DNA from: Thalassotalea loyana
GTDB taxonomy: Bacteria > Pseudomonadota > Gammaproteobacteria > Enterobacterales > Alteromonadaceae
Assembly (NCBI RefSeq): GCF_030161435.1
Contig: NZ_BSSV01000004.1
Location: forward strand, 1 to 64,000
Reading direction: 5' to 3'
DNA: 64,000 bases
Shown: positions 38,830 through 46,543 of the stretch, piece by piece
How positions within the stretch are numbered: the first letter of the stretch is position 1
How the letters are laid out: each line of letters begins with the position of its first letter
Notes under the pieces: model-generated
Told to the model about the DNA's origin: nothing
Database searches by the model: none
What the model saw: only the letters and a program-made list of their open reading frames with translations
Position numbers and translations under genes: made by a program

Positions 38830-39570
38830 TTATTGCCCTTGCTTCACAGAGCTGTTTAATAAATTGGTCAAAATAACCTGACACGTTGAATTATCAGGCT
38901 GCGATTTACAGCTAGGCATGTCACCAAATGAGACCCCATTAAACCAATGTTCAAAATCAATATTTAGCTGAGCATTTTGAACCGGTAGCTCTACGGTAAA
39001 TAAGTTAGGCTGTCGACACTGCTGAACTGGTGCTCTAAGCGCACTTGCTGATGAACAACCCGTTGAACCTAAATGGAACAACCAATCTCCGTTTTTATTA
39101 TTGAGTTCGACGCGGGCAAACTTGTGTCCTGTTTGCCAAACCCAGAACATCGACGGAACATTCAAAGGACTGGGTTGACCTAATGGGTTTACATGGTTTA
39201 ATTCAAATGGAACACCAAATTTGAACCTAACCTTTTCAACAGACCCAATAGATGAGTCAAATGCTAGCGTCAAATTGTTAGTATTGGGCTGACCACAGAT
39301 TAACGACACTAACGCGACATTTTTTGCTTGGAAATCATTATCAACAAGATCAATCGTTTGCCATTGCCCTGATTCAGTCATGATTTCAAAATGGCTCATG
39401 TATAGCTGAATTTGGTCAATAGCCCACGATTGGTTGCCATTGTCCCATGGTGACTGACAATCTAGTAACACATCGCCATGTTTCATATTTACGGTCAACG
39501 ATTTTTGTTTCTCACTACTACAAGCCGTTAGCAGTCCCAAAAAACATAAAATAATAATTACATACTTCAA
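38830..39570 (-). CDS. mbnP: MbnP-family metal-binding lipoprotein
   Basis: 246-residue lipoprotein; the signal peptide ends in LLTAC with lipidated Cys17. It carries the four-Cys MbnP pattern, including HLGSTGC followed about 14 residues later by CRQPN. The family core ELNHVNPLGQPSPLN and MFWVWQTGHKFARVEL is also present. Several tryptophans are candidates for the kynurenine modification made by MbnH. The gene is first of an mbnP-mbnH pair with a one-base gap, divergent from the anchor-B surface protein. In methanotrophs relatives (CorA, MopE) bind copper; copper here is inferred. Confidence 0.85.
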   Translation of the reverse strand: MKYVIIILCFLGLLTACSSEKQKSLTVNMKHGDVLLDCQSPWDNGNQSWAIDQIQLYMSHFEIMTESGQWQTIDLVDNDFQAKNVALVSLICGQPNTNNLTLAFDSSIGSVEKVRFKFGVPFELNHVNPLGQPSPLNVPSMFWVWQTGHKFARVELNNKNGDWLFHLGSTGCSSASALRAPVQQCRQPNLFTVELPVQNAQLNIDFEHWFNGVSFGDMPSCKSQPDNSTCQVILTNLLNSSVKQGQ

Positions 39571-39694
39571 CGCTTTACTCTTCTCTCTTATCGCGACAAT
39601 TTTTAAGAACTACAGAAAATCGCTCGCTTTATATTAAAAAAATGTTAACAATAAACTATCTTTAGTTAAATAGAATTCATACAAAAGGGTTAAT

Positions 39695-42433
39695 ATGCGA
39701 TATAGCCTCCTTACCATTGTTGGCTCATTAGGCTTATGTTTTGCTTCAAATGTATATAGTCATTCTGAGCACGATAAAGCGAGATTTGTATCGCCTTCTG
39801 GGAAAGATACTGGTCAATGTGAAAACGTATTTCGTCCATGTAAATCAATAGCATATGCGGTAAAACAAGCGAATAAAGGCGATCGTGTTCTGCTATCTGC
39901 TGGACAATATTCCGTTAGCTCGAGTGAAGATTTATTCTATTTAAAAAGTACAATTGTTCCGATTCTTGGCGGTTATAACCGCTTTGATCATTTCCAATCG
40001 CAAAGCCCTGATACCAATATTACGACCTTAGTCAATGTTCCAAAAGAAATGTCAAAGGCACTCCGTAATCAAGGCTTTCGGGTATTAAATGATGGTAAAG
40101 CAACGCAAATCGATAGTGCATTGACCAAAAAACTTGCAGACTATCAAAAGCTATCGCAGGCACAACATAATATGGCGTGCGAAAATGGCCAAGCGGATAT
40201 GTTTGCGTGTAATAACATCGATCTACTTGCACATTTCCCACTAAGCCAAATGTCATCTAGCCCAGCTGCAGGTACCGATATTTGGGGGCATGTTGATTTA
40301 AATAACCAACGCGAATATGCCATTATGGCAGTCGAAAATGGTACTGTGATTGTTGATGTCACGGATCCAACGTCTCCTGTAGAAGTTGGCACTATTGAAG
40401 GTGTTAGCTCAGGCTGGCGAGACGTTAAAGTTTACCAATACTTCGATCAAGACCTAAAGGTTTGGCAAGCATATGCCTATGTTACAACCGAAGGTTCTCG
40501 TTCAGGCCAAACTGACTTTGTTTCAATTATCGACCTAAATGCCCTGCCTCACTCAGTTAGCCTAGTTGAAAACAACAATGTCGTGCGCGTGGCTCATAAC
40601 GTCTACATTTCAAATGTTGATTATGGCTTGAACATCGCGTTACCTGAACAAGAAGCTAGTCTACAAATAGTTGGTGCCAATGAGCGAGCTGGTGCTTTCC
40701 AAAGCTACTCGCTCGATAACCCTAAAACGCTAATTGAAAGCCAAAATACCTTTTTTGGTAATGGTTATACGCACGATGGCACATCAATTACAGTGAGTGA
40801 TGAGCGTGCACAAAGCCATTGTGGCGTAAGCGAAGGCAGCTGTACTATCTTTGTTGATTTCAATGAAAATGAAATGAAGCTTTGGAACATTTCTAACTTC
40901 GAACAAAGCCAATTATTAAGCTCAATAAGTTACAGTGATGTCACCGCAGACAACCAATATATTCACTCTGGCTGGGGCACTGACGATCAACAATACGTAT
41001 TACTTCATGATGAGTTTGACGAGTACCGAGGTGGTTTAAACACCACAGTACGTATTTTTTCAATTGAAGATTTATCTGCACCCGTACAGGTTGGTCAATG
41101 GACAGGACCAACACCAGCCATTGATCACAATGGCTATGTGCGTGGCAATCGCTACTATATGTCGAACTATACACGCGGGCTAACGATTCTCGATATTACA
41201 GACCCAACTCAACCTAATGAAGTAGGCTTCTTTGATACCTACCCACCTAGTAATAACGCAAGCTTTAATGGTGCTTGGGGCGTTTACCCATTTTTACCGT
41301 CAGGCAATATTTTAGTCAGTGATATTAACAGCGGTCTATATATCTTACGTGATAATGCTAAAGACTCTGACGTTGGTCGATTTTCATTCGATAGCACGAG
41401 CATAAATACAGAACAAGGTAGTAATTTATTGCTTTCGGTGAATCGAGACGGTGCAGACTTAACCAATGCAACAAGCGTTAGTTATCAAGTGTTTTCGGGT
41501 AGCGCAGAAATCGGTAACGATTTTACGCTTGCCAACGGTCAATTGGATTGGGCGGCAAATGACAATGCCCCTCAAACGATTTCAATAGAGATAGCCCCAC
41601 AAACCGATGCCAATGAGCTTCAAGAAGCCTTTTACATTCGTTTATTTAATCCAACACAAGGTGCAACATTAGGTCAGCACAGTTACACACGAGTTAACAT
41701 AGCTGGAAAATTGGATACTGGTGCAGCAAGTTTTAGTGAAGCAAACCTAGAAGTCGCTGAGCAATCGGGTGAAATCACCCTAACAGTGAATCGAGTGGGC
41801 AATACGGCCAATGAATTGTCAGTTACTTACGCCACCATCGCAAATACGGCAAATGAGTCTTCTGATTTTGAAGTAACATCAGGCACATTAACGTGGGCCG
41901 ATGGTGACAATGCACCACAAACCATTCAACTTGGCATTGTTGATGATGAGAATGAGGAAGAGTCAGAGCAATTTAGTGTTCAACTTACCGCAGTTGGTGA
42001 TGGTCGACTGGGCGCAAACCAAGCAATTAACATTACGATTGCTGATAATGATCTCAATACAGCGCCAACGATCACCCTATCTGAGAACTTCCAAGTAAAT
42101 ACAGGTCAAGGTGTAACGCTTAACGCATCCGTCAACGATGCTGAAGGTGATTCAATGACATTCTTATGGGAACAAACAGGTGGTGAAACCGTCACGTTGA
42201 CTAATGCAACAACAACAAGTGCAACATTCACGGCACCGAATGCAGCTGGAACACTAACGTTTAGCTTTACTGCGACAGATTTTCGTGAGGCATCAAGCTC
42301 TCAGAGTGTTCAAGTCTCAGTAGTTGCTCCACCAGCGCCAACACCGACAACAAGTTCATCGTCTGGTGGTGGCGTGATATTTAGCTTATTACTGCTGTTA
42401 ATTCCTTGCAGTTTAATCAAGCGAAAAAGGTAG
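39695..42433 (+). CDS. Choice-of-anchor B family surface protein with Calx-beta repeats and GlyGly-CTERM tail
   Basis: 912-residue exported protein. The signal peptide ends NVYS, so the mature chain would begin HSEHDK, with an N-terminal histidine. Residues 30-75 resemble a DUF1565/beta-helix start (SIAYAVKQANKGDRVLL). The choice-of-anchor B domain, an LVIVP-type propeller with stretches such as VIVDVTDPTSPVEVG and GLTILDITDPTQPNEVG, spans about 180-560. Two Calx-beta domains follow (about 561-660 and 675-775), then a PKD/REJ-like domain (about 788-880). The tail SSSSGGGVIFSLLLLLIP plus basic residues fits a GlyGly-CTERM sorting signal cut by rhombosortase. Divergent from mbnP; a role in surface metal or redox work is inferred from that context only. 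Confidence 0.85.
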   Translation: MRYSLLTIVGSLGLCFASNVYSHSEHDKARFVSPSGKDTGQCENVFRPCKSIAYAVKQANKGDRVLLSAGQYSVSSSEDLFYLKSTIVPILGGYNRFDHFQSQSPDTNITTLVNVPKEMSKALRNQGFRVLNDGKATQIDSALTKKLADYQKLSQAQHNMACENGQADMFACNNIDLLAHFPLSQMSSSPAAGTDIWGHVDLNNQREYAIMAVENGTVIVDVTDPTSPVEVGTIEGVSSGWRDVKVYQYFDQDLKVWQAYAYVTTEGSRSGQTDFVSIIDLNALPHSVSLVENNNVVRVAHNVYISNVDYGLNIALPEQEASLQIVGANERAGAFQSYSLDNPKTLIESQNTFFGNGYTHDGTSITVSDERAQSHCGVSEGSCTIFVDFNENEMKLWNISNFEQSQLLSSISYSDVTADNQYIHSGWGTDDQQYVLLHDEFDEYRGGLNTTVRIFSIEDLSAPVQVGQWTGPTPAIDHNGYVRGNRYYMSNYTRGLTILDITDPTQPNEVGFFDTYPPSNNASFNGAWGVYPFLPSGNILVSDINSGLYILRDNAKDSDVGRFSFDSTSINTEQGSNLLLSVNRDGADLTNATSVSYQVFSGSAEIGNDFTLANGQLDWAANDNAPQTISIEIAPQTDANELQEAFYIRLFNPTQGATLGQHSYTRVNIAGKLDTGAASFSEANLEVAEQSGEITLTVNRVGNTANELSVTYATIANTANESSDFEVTSGTLTWADGDNAPQTIQLGIVDDENEEESEQFSVQLTAVGDGRLGANQAINITIADNDLNTAPTITLSENFQVNTGQGVTLNASVNDAEGDSMTFLWEQTGGETVTLTNATTTSATFTAPNAAGTLTFSFTATDFREASSSQSVQVSVVAPPAPTPTTSSSSGGGVIFSLLLLLIPCSLIKRKR

Positions 42434-42443
42434 TATTGCGCCC

Positions 42444-42478
42444 TGTTGAGCAATTGATATTTCGTTGATTGCTCAACA
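42444..42478. terminator. Perfect 11-bp hairpin after the anchor-B gene
   Basis: TGTTGAGCAAT (42444-42454) and ATTGCTCAACA (42468-42478) with a 13-base loop, just past the stop codon. There is no T run, so it may be a processing or weak termination structure. Confidence 0.5.
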
Positions 42479-42588
42479 ATTAAGCTATCGATTAAAAAGA
42501 AAGGAAAAATTAAAGCAGCAGTGGTGACAAGAAAATAAAAAATGCTTATACTCCCACGCATTCACATATTCTTGTGAATTCAAAGAAT

Positions 42589-42665
42589 GGCCCTTTAGCT
42601 CAGTTGGTTAGAGCACCCGACTCATAATCGGTAGGTCCCCAGTTCAAGTCTGGGAGGGGCCACCA
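42589..42665 (+). tRNA. tRNA-Ile2 (CAT anticodon, lysidine-type); elongator Met possible
   Basis: 77-base cloverleaf with encoded CCA. Acceptor GGCCCTT pairs with AGGGGCC, D stem GCTC/GAGC, anticodon loop CTCATAA, T arm CCCAG-TTCAAGT-CTGGG, then A-CCA. The acceptor and T arm are closer to E. coli tRNA-Ile2, whose CAT is modified by TilS to read AUA, than to elongator tRNA-Met. The anticodon stem CCCGA/TCGGT has a C-T mismatch at its outer pair. Its 3' end is the integration site of the following element. Confidence 0.88.
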
Positions 42666-42668
42666 TTT
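42652..42668 (+). mobile_element. attL core: 17-bp direct repeat at the tRNA 3' end
   Basis: GGGAGGGGCCACCATTT at the tRNA 3' end is repeated exactly at 47428-47444. The tRNA stays intact because the left copy restores its end. Confidence 0.9.
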
Positions 42669-42779
42669 CCACTCTTAGAAATGGTCAATAACACTCAAAT
42701 ATTTCAATAAAAACGCCTAATCCAGCCATAAATCAAGGTTTTTAACGGTTAATAAGAACTTGCTACATTCAAGTTTTTA

Positions 42780-42829
42780 AGTAACACTCGTAGTAACACT
42801 TACTTAATGTTACTAACTTTGGTGTTACT
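42780..42829 (+). repeat. AGTAACACT boxes before the integrase (candidate arm or operator sites)
   Basis: AGTAACACT occurs at 42780-42788 and 42792-42800, and inverted variants AATGTTACT at 42806-42814 and GGTGTTACT at 42821-42829, ending directly at the int ATG. Matching boxes lie beside attR at 47346-47365. Placement at both ends suits integrase arm-type sites or Xis sites; overlap with the int start suggests autoregulation. Confidence 0.6.
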
Positions 42830-44068
42830 ATGGCGCGAGTTACTACCCCGTTAACCAATACAGAAGTTAAACAAGCAAAGCCTAAAGGTAAGGAATATAA
42901 CCTTGCTGATGGTGATGGCCTACAGCTTAGAGTTAAGCCCAACGGTTCAAAGCTTTGGCTATTTAACTATTATCGACCGTACACCAAAAAACGCGCTAAC
43001 ATTGGTTTAGGCAAATATCCCGAAGTAACACTGGCCCAAGCTAGAACAAAGCGTAAAGACGCTAGAGAGTTACTTGCGCAGAACATCGACCCTAAAACTC
43101 ACCGTGAAGAAACAGAACAACTTAAAAAAGACGCTTTAGAAAATACGTTTGGAGTTGTTGCTGATAAATGGCTGGCGTTAAAAAAAGAGCAAGTAAAAGC
43201 CGAAACGGCAGACAAGGCATGGCAAGCACTGAAAAAGCATGTGTTACCTGAATTAAAGAACTTGCCCGTTGATGCTATTAAGCCTAAAACCATTATCGAC
43301 ATAATGACCCCCATTAAAAACAAAGGTAACTTAGAAACCGTCAAACGCCTTTGTCGCTATATAAATGAGATCATGCGCCTAGCTGTTGCCAGTGGCTTAA
43401 TCGAAATTAATTATCTAGCTGATATAACAAAATTATTCCCTGCCCCCAAAAAGACAAACATGGCAACTATTAAGCCTGAGCGTTTACCTGAACTAATGAA
43501 AGCACTCTACAACGCCAGCATAACCAGAGTAACACGCACATTAGTTGAATGGCAGTTACACACAATGACGCGTCCTATAGAGGCCGCAACCGCCAAATGG
43601 AAAGATATAGATCTAGAAAATAAAGTATGGGTTATTCCTGCGGAACGTATGAAGATGAAAAAGCCACATACCATTCCACTGACAGAGCAAACACTAGAGA
43701 TTCTTGAATTCTTACAGTCCTTAAAAGGAAACAATGAATATCTATTCCCAAGCCACAGAAACAATAACAGTCACGTAAACAGCCAAAGTGCGAATATGGC
43801 GTTAAAACGTATGGGCTTTGCTGGTGAATTGGTTTCTCATGGCCTACGTGCGCTAGCCAGCACCACGTTAAACGAACAAGGCTTTGATCCTGACGTTATT
43901 GAAGCAGCACTCGCACATATAGATAAAAATGAAGTCAGACGCGCTTATAACCGCGCTGAGTATCTTGAGCGTAGGCGAGTGATGATGGCTTGGTGGTCTG
44001 AACGAATAGAACAAGCTAAAACGGGAAAAGTAGCTAAGTCTATTAACAAATTAAAAGTGGTTGGATAA
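42830..44068 (+). CDS. int: Tyrosine integrase, P4 family
   Basis: 412-residue site-specific recombinase. The N-terminal P4-type arm-binding domain (DUF4102-like: LADGDGLQLRVKPNGSKLW) is followed by a core-binding domain (about 110-205) and the catalytic domain. Catalytic residues are Arg248 (MTRPIEA), His337 and Arg340 (SHGLRA), His363 (LAHID) and the nucleophile Tyr373 (RRAYNRAEY). All are intact, so excision and integration should be possible. It lies next to its target tRNA. The next gene starts five bases after its stop. Confidence 0.96.
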   Translation: MARVTTPLTNTEVKQAKPKGKEYNLADGDGLQLRVKPNGSKLWLFNYYRPYTKKRANIGLGKYPEVTLAQARTKRKDARELLAQNIDPKTHREETEQLKKDALENTFGVVADKWLALKKEQVKAETADKAWQALKKHVLPELKNLPVDAIKPKTIIDIMTPIKNKGNLETVKRLCRYINEIMRLAVASGLIEINYLADITKLFPAPKKTNMATIKPERLPELMKALYNASITRVTRTLVEWQLHTMTRPIEAATAKWKDIDLENKVWVIPAERMKMKKPHTIPLTEQTLEILEFLQSLKGNNEYLFPSHRNNNSHVNSQSANMALKRMGFAGELVSHGLRALASTTLNEQGFDPDVIEAALAHIDKNEVRRAYNRAEYLERRRVMMAWWSERIEQAKTGKVAKSINKLKVVG

Positions 44069-44072
44069 ACAA

Positions 44073-44726
44073 ATGAATCTATATAATTTTATTAGTGAAC
44101 TGGAAGAGTTAACTGATGTTCAATTAGACAGTATTGTAGAGATTGAATCTCAAAACTCTTTAGGTCTACTATCTAATCTATCTGACCTTTCACAATTTGA
44201 CGATGAAACTAAATTTATCATTTCTGGCTTAATTAAGAGCTATTTCTCTTTACTCGCACTTTATACAAGAGAAGTAGAAAACCACTCAACTACAATGGGG
44301 AAATTAATTGAACGACTTGCTCCAAAAGAAAAGCATAGTTTAGAGAAAAGAGCTGAGGAAATCCTTAATCCAGAGAAAGAAGAACCAAAAGAAAAAAGAG
44401 ACTTAGATAAAAAGGTTTTCTTATTTGACTTTATTTCAAGCTCTTCCAACAGCGCTACTGAAACAGTTCTTAAAACAGTTTTGATAAAGTACTTGATAGA
44501 TGAAAATCCTTTTCCCAATATAACCAAAAAACGAGGCCGTCCTAAATTAGATATTTCAGATCAAAAGATATTAGAAAGTTACCTAGTTACTAAATCTCAA
44601 AGAAAGACAGCTCAAGATCTCAATGTGTCACCAAAATTTATAAGGGAAAAATTGAAAATATATCAAGACGCTATTGATAATCCCTTACTTTTAAAATTAA
44701 TACTTCCTGAAAAAAGTAAAAATTAA
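44073..44726 (+). CDS. Unknown element protein with AT-hook-like and helix-turn-helix segments
   Basis: 217 residues, no family recognised. The chosen ATG at 44073 follows the int stop by four bases; the in-frame TTG at 44061 would overlap int. Residues 1-95 are helical and leucine-rich. A charged Glu/Lys stretch covers about 100-118. Then comes TKKRGRPKLD, with the GRP core of an AT-hook, and a likely helix-turn-helix, SQRKTAQDLNVSPKFIREKL (about residues 173-192). It was probably co-transcribed with int and may regulate it or act as a directionality factor; this is inference. Confidence 0.6.
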   Translation: MNLYNFISELEELTDVQLDSIVEIESQNSLGLLSNLSDLSQFDDETKFIISGLIKSYFSLLALYTREVENHSTTMGKLIERLAPKEKHSLEKRAEEILNPEKEEPKEKRDLDKKVFLFDFISSSSNSATETVLKTVLIKYLIDENPFPNITKKRGRPKLDISDQKILESYLVTKSQRKTAQDLNVSPKFIREKLKIYQDAIDNPLLLKLILPEKSKN

Positions 44727-44741
44727 CAACTGAATAAGTAT

Positions 44742-44798
44742 GGGATAAATCTTTTTTAATTTATCCCCTTGGGGATTAAATATTTTATATTTATCCCC
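44742..44798. promoter_or_regulatory. Alternating ATTTATCCCC array upstream of alpA
   Basis: Four related sites in alternating orientation: GGGATAAAT (44742-44750), ATTTATCCCC (44759-44768), GGGGATTAAAT (44771-44781) and ATTTATCCCC (44789-44798). The middle pair forms a hairpin with a two-base centre. The array lies 60-115 bases before the AlpA-like start and looks like an operator cluster; the protein that binds it is unknown. Confidence 0.6.
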
Positions 44799-44858
44799 AA
44801 TTTTCACTTCTAATTATATGTAGATAATAGGTAATCAGTTAACCAATGAGGAACTGAT

Positions 44859-45113
44859 ATGACTATTAACAAACACTACCAACTAATTCGCCGCCCAGAA
44901 GTTTTAAACTTAATTGGTCGCTCAAAATCTTCACTTCAACTAGATGAAAAAGCAGGCCTATTCTGTCCACCAATATCAATAGGTGATCGCGCAGTTGCCT
45001 ATATCAAGCATGAAGTTAATGCTGTCATAAAAGCTCGCATTGAAGCCCAGTCTAAAGAGCAAATCAAAGCTTTAGTTGCTGACCTTATCGCAAATCGCAA
45101 GTTAGACGCATAG
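44859..45113 (+). CDS. AlpA-family transcriptional activator
   Basis: 84-residue MerR-like helix-turn-helix protein. RRPEVLNLIGRSKSSLQLDE followed by GLFCPPISIGDRAVAYIKHE has the AlpA/PF05930 pattern (R-x-E-V, then G-x-F-P-x-x, then R-x-V-x-W/Y). AlpA proteins in P4-like and PICI elements switch on excision genes. A GAGGAA site precedes the ATG. The array of ATTTATCCCC sites lies upstream. Confidence 0.88.
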   Translation: MTINKHYQLIRRPEVLNLIGRSKSSLQLDEKAGLFCPPISIGDRAVAYIKHEVNAVIKARIEAQSKEQIKALVADLIANRKLDA

Positions 45114-45121
45114 GAGGTTAT

Positions 45122-45574
45122 ATGAGTACTTTATTAACTACTATTCAACTGACTGCTGAATCTACACACATACCACCACAATGCAGTAAATCCTGGCCTA
45201 TTTTAATTGAGCTAATTCGTGGCTGTAAACGGAAAAAGCTGCGAGCTATCAATGAAAGCTACCACGGCTCGCCTCTAGAGGATTTAGAAGGAGAAAAATT
45301 TGGCTTCTGGCTTATTGACCGCTATACCGATGATGATGGTGAAAGTTGCCTAAAACTTAACGATAGGCATCTTGTTGGTAGTCAAAAGCAAGATTCTGAG
45401 GCTAGAAAAATTAGACGAAACCAAAGAGCAGAAATTTCACTCAAACAAGCTCAGAGAGAGAAAGAGCGCATACCAAAAGCATTGGCGGAGTTAAATGAAG
45501 CCCAAATGGAGTACCTATTATCCTTAGGTGAAGCAGCAAACGATGCAGAAATAAAAAAGCCACAACTTAAATAA
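45122..45574 (+). CDS. Unknown element protein (150 aa)
   Basis: No family recognised. N-terminal half (about 1-80) contains a possible globular core with WPILIELIRGCKRKK and FGFWLIDRYTDDDGES. The C-terminal part, about 90-145, is charged and helical (AEISLKQAQREKERIPKAL), likely coiled-coil. It is translated right behind alpA, whose stop TAG lies in the AGGAGG ribosome site of this gene, so the two are co-expressed. Confidence 0.6.
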   Translation: MSTLLTTIQLTAESTHIPPQCSKSWPILIELIRGCKRKKLRAINESYHGSPLEDLEGEKFGFWLIDRYTDDDGESCLKLNDRHLVGSQKQDSEARKIRRNQRAEISLKQAQREKERIPKALAELNEAQMEYLLSLGEAANDAEIKKPQLK

Positions 45575-45650
45575 AGAAGTGACTTTCCAATTTATGCTGG
45601 CGTTGAAGTTTTAGAGGACAACACGCCAGCCACAACTAAAGGTTAGCATA

Positions 45651-45824
45651 ATGAAGAATCATTACCTAATTGAGGTTACACAAACTCAAAAGTTGTTCTT
45701 TTCTATCGAAGCCAATTCAACAAAGGAAGCAATAGAAAAGGCGCTAAATCAAGACAACCAGTTAGATGAAGCCATGCCCCCCGAACTTGACCAAATAACA
45801 GCGAAATGTATTGGTGGTGACTAA
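45651..45824 (+). CDS. 57-residue element protein, translationally coupled to the next gene
   Basis: Short protein beginning MKNHYLIEV. The segment FFSIEANSTKEAIEKALNQ looks like a small beta-alpha fold. An AAAGG site lies upstream, and its TAA overlaps the next ATG (TAATG). No family recognised. Coupling and the ribosome site argue that it is real. Confidence 0.6.
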   Translation: MKNHYLIEVTQTQKLFFSIEANSTKEAIEKALNQDNQLDEAMPPELDQITAKCIGGD

Positions 45825-46255
45825 TGGCTAGCATTGATAGAAAAAGAAAGAAGGGCCGTTTTATAGGGATTCCTTATCACATTGCCATTAGTGAACAATT
45901 TAGAAGCTTGAGAGCGCCAGAAGTTAAGTTGTTAGTCGATTTATTAACTCAGTATAACGGCAACAACAACGGCATGTTATCTACTTGCCACGCCCTTTTA
46001 AAAAAGTGTGGTTGGCCTCCCGCTTCACTTTATAGAGCATACGCTCGTTTAGTTCACGCTGGTTTTATTGTGGTAACAAGGCAAGGACTAAAAATTAGAG
46101 GTTACCCAACACTGGTAGCAATAACGTGGAATGGAATAGATGAACCAACTAACTGTAAATATGACAGTGGAGTAAAGGTTAGCCCTGCCCCGTTATCCTA
46201 TTGGAAGCTGGATAAATCAGAATGGAACATTCAACCCACGATAAAAGCGCCATAG
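45824..46255 (+). CDS. Winged-helix DNA-binding protein of the element
   Basis: 143 residues. KGRFIGIPYHIAISEQFRSL precedes LRAPEVKLLVDLL and a helix-turn-helix with wing: CHALLKKCGWPPASLYRAYARL then HAGFIVVTRQGLKIRGYP. This resembles the winged-helix of small element-encoded regulators or replication initiators. Its start overlaps the previous stop. It is followed by a 288-base noncoding region with iteron-like repeats, which makes it a candidate binder of those repeats (inference). Confidence 0.6.
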   Translation: MASIDRKRKKGRFIGIPYHIAISEQFRSLRAPEVKLLVDLLTQYNGNNNGMLSTCHALLKKCGWPPASLYRAYARLVHAGFIVVTRQGLKIRGYPTLVAITWNGIDEPTNCKYDSGVKVSPAPLSYWKLDKSEWNIQPTIKAP

Positions 46256-46543
46256 AAAATCACTATCATATTGGAATAGCTAGAGTGAGTTAGTACACCA
46301 TATTGATATAGCTAAGAAATTGGGGGATGTAATAGTTAATCAACTTGGAGTACTAACTAGCCTTTTTCAGTGTATTGGTACTATCAAATTGGAGAGTCTT
46401 ATATATACCATGTAGCTACTCCGATTATTGCTGACAGTTTAATTAGCTTATAAGTCAGTTGTTATAACTAAAGGGTATTTTTCGACACTATAAAAAAGGG
46501 TAATTTCTGGAGTCCTTAAAAGGGTATTTTCGAACTACTATAC
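46256..46543 (+). repeat. Noncoding region with two repeat families (iteron-like and CATATTG pair)
   Basis: AAAGGGTA followed by A/T-rich sequence occurs three times at 46470-46477, 46495-46502 and 46519-46526, spaced 25 and 24 bases. Copies one and three share a longer match, AAAGGGTATTTT then CGA and, a few bases on, CTATA. CATATTGGAATAGCTA (46267-46282) and CATATTGATATAGCTA (46299-46314) differ at two positions. The GTTATAAC palindrome (46461-46468) abuts the first iteron. The layout suits a replication origin, a promoter operator or a transfer site. Confidence 0.55.

Noticed and set aside
44758-44781. Hairpin in the ATTTATCCCC array as a simple terminator for the int operon
   Set aside because: It lacks a T run, and the same motif is repeated outside the hairpin in both orientations, which better suits binding sites.
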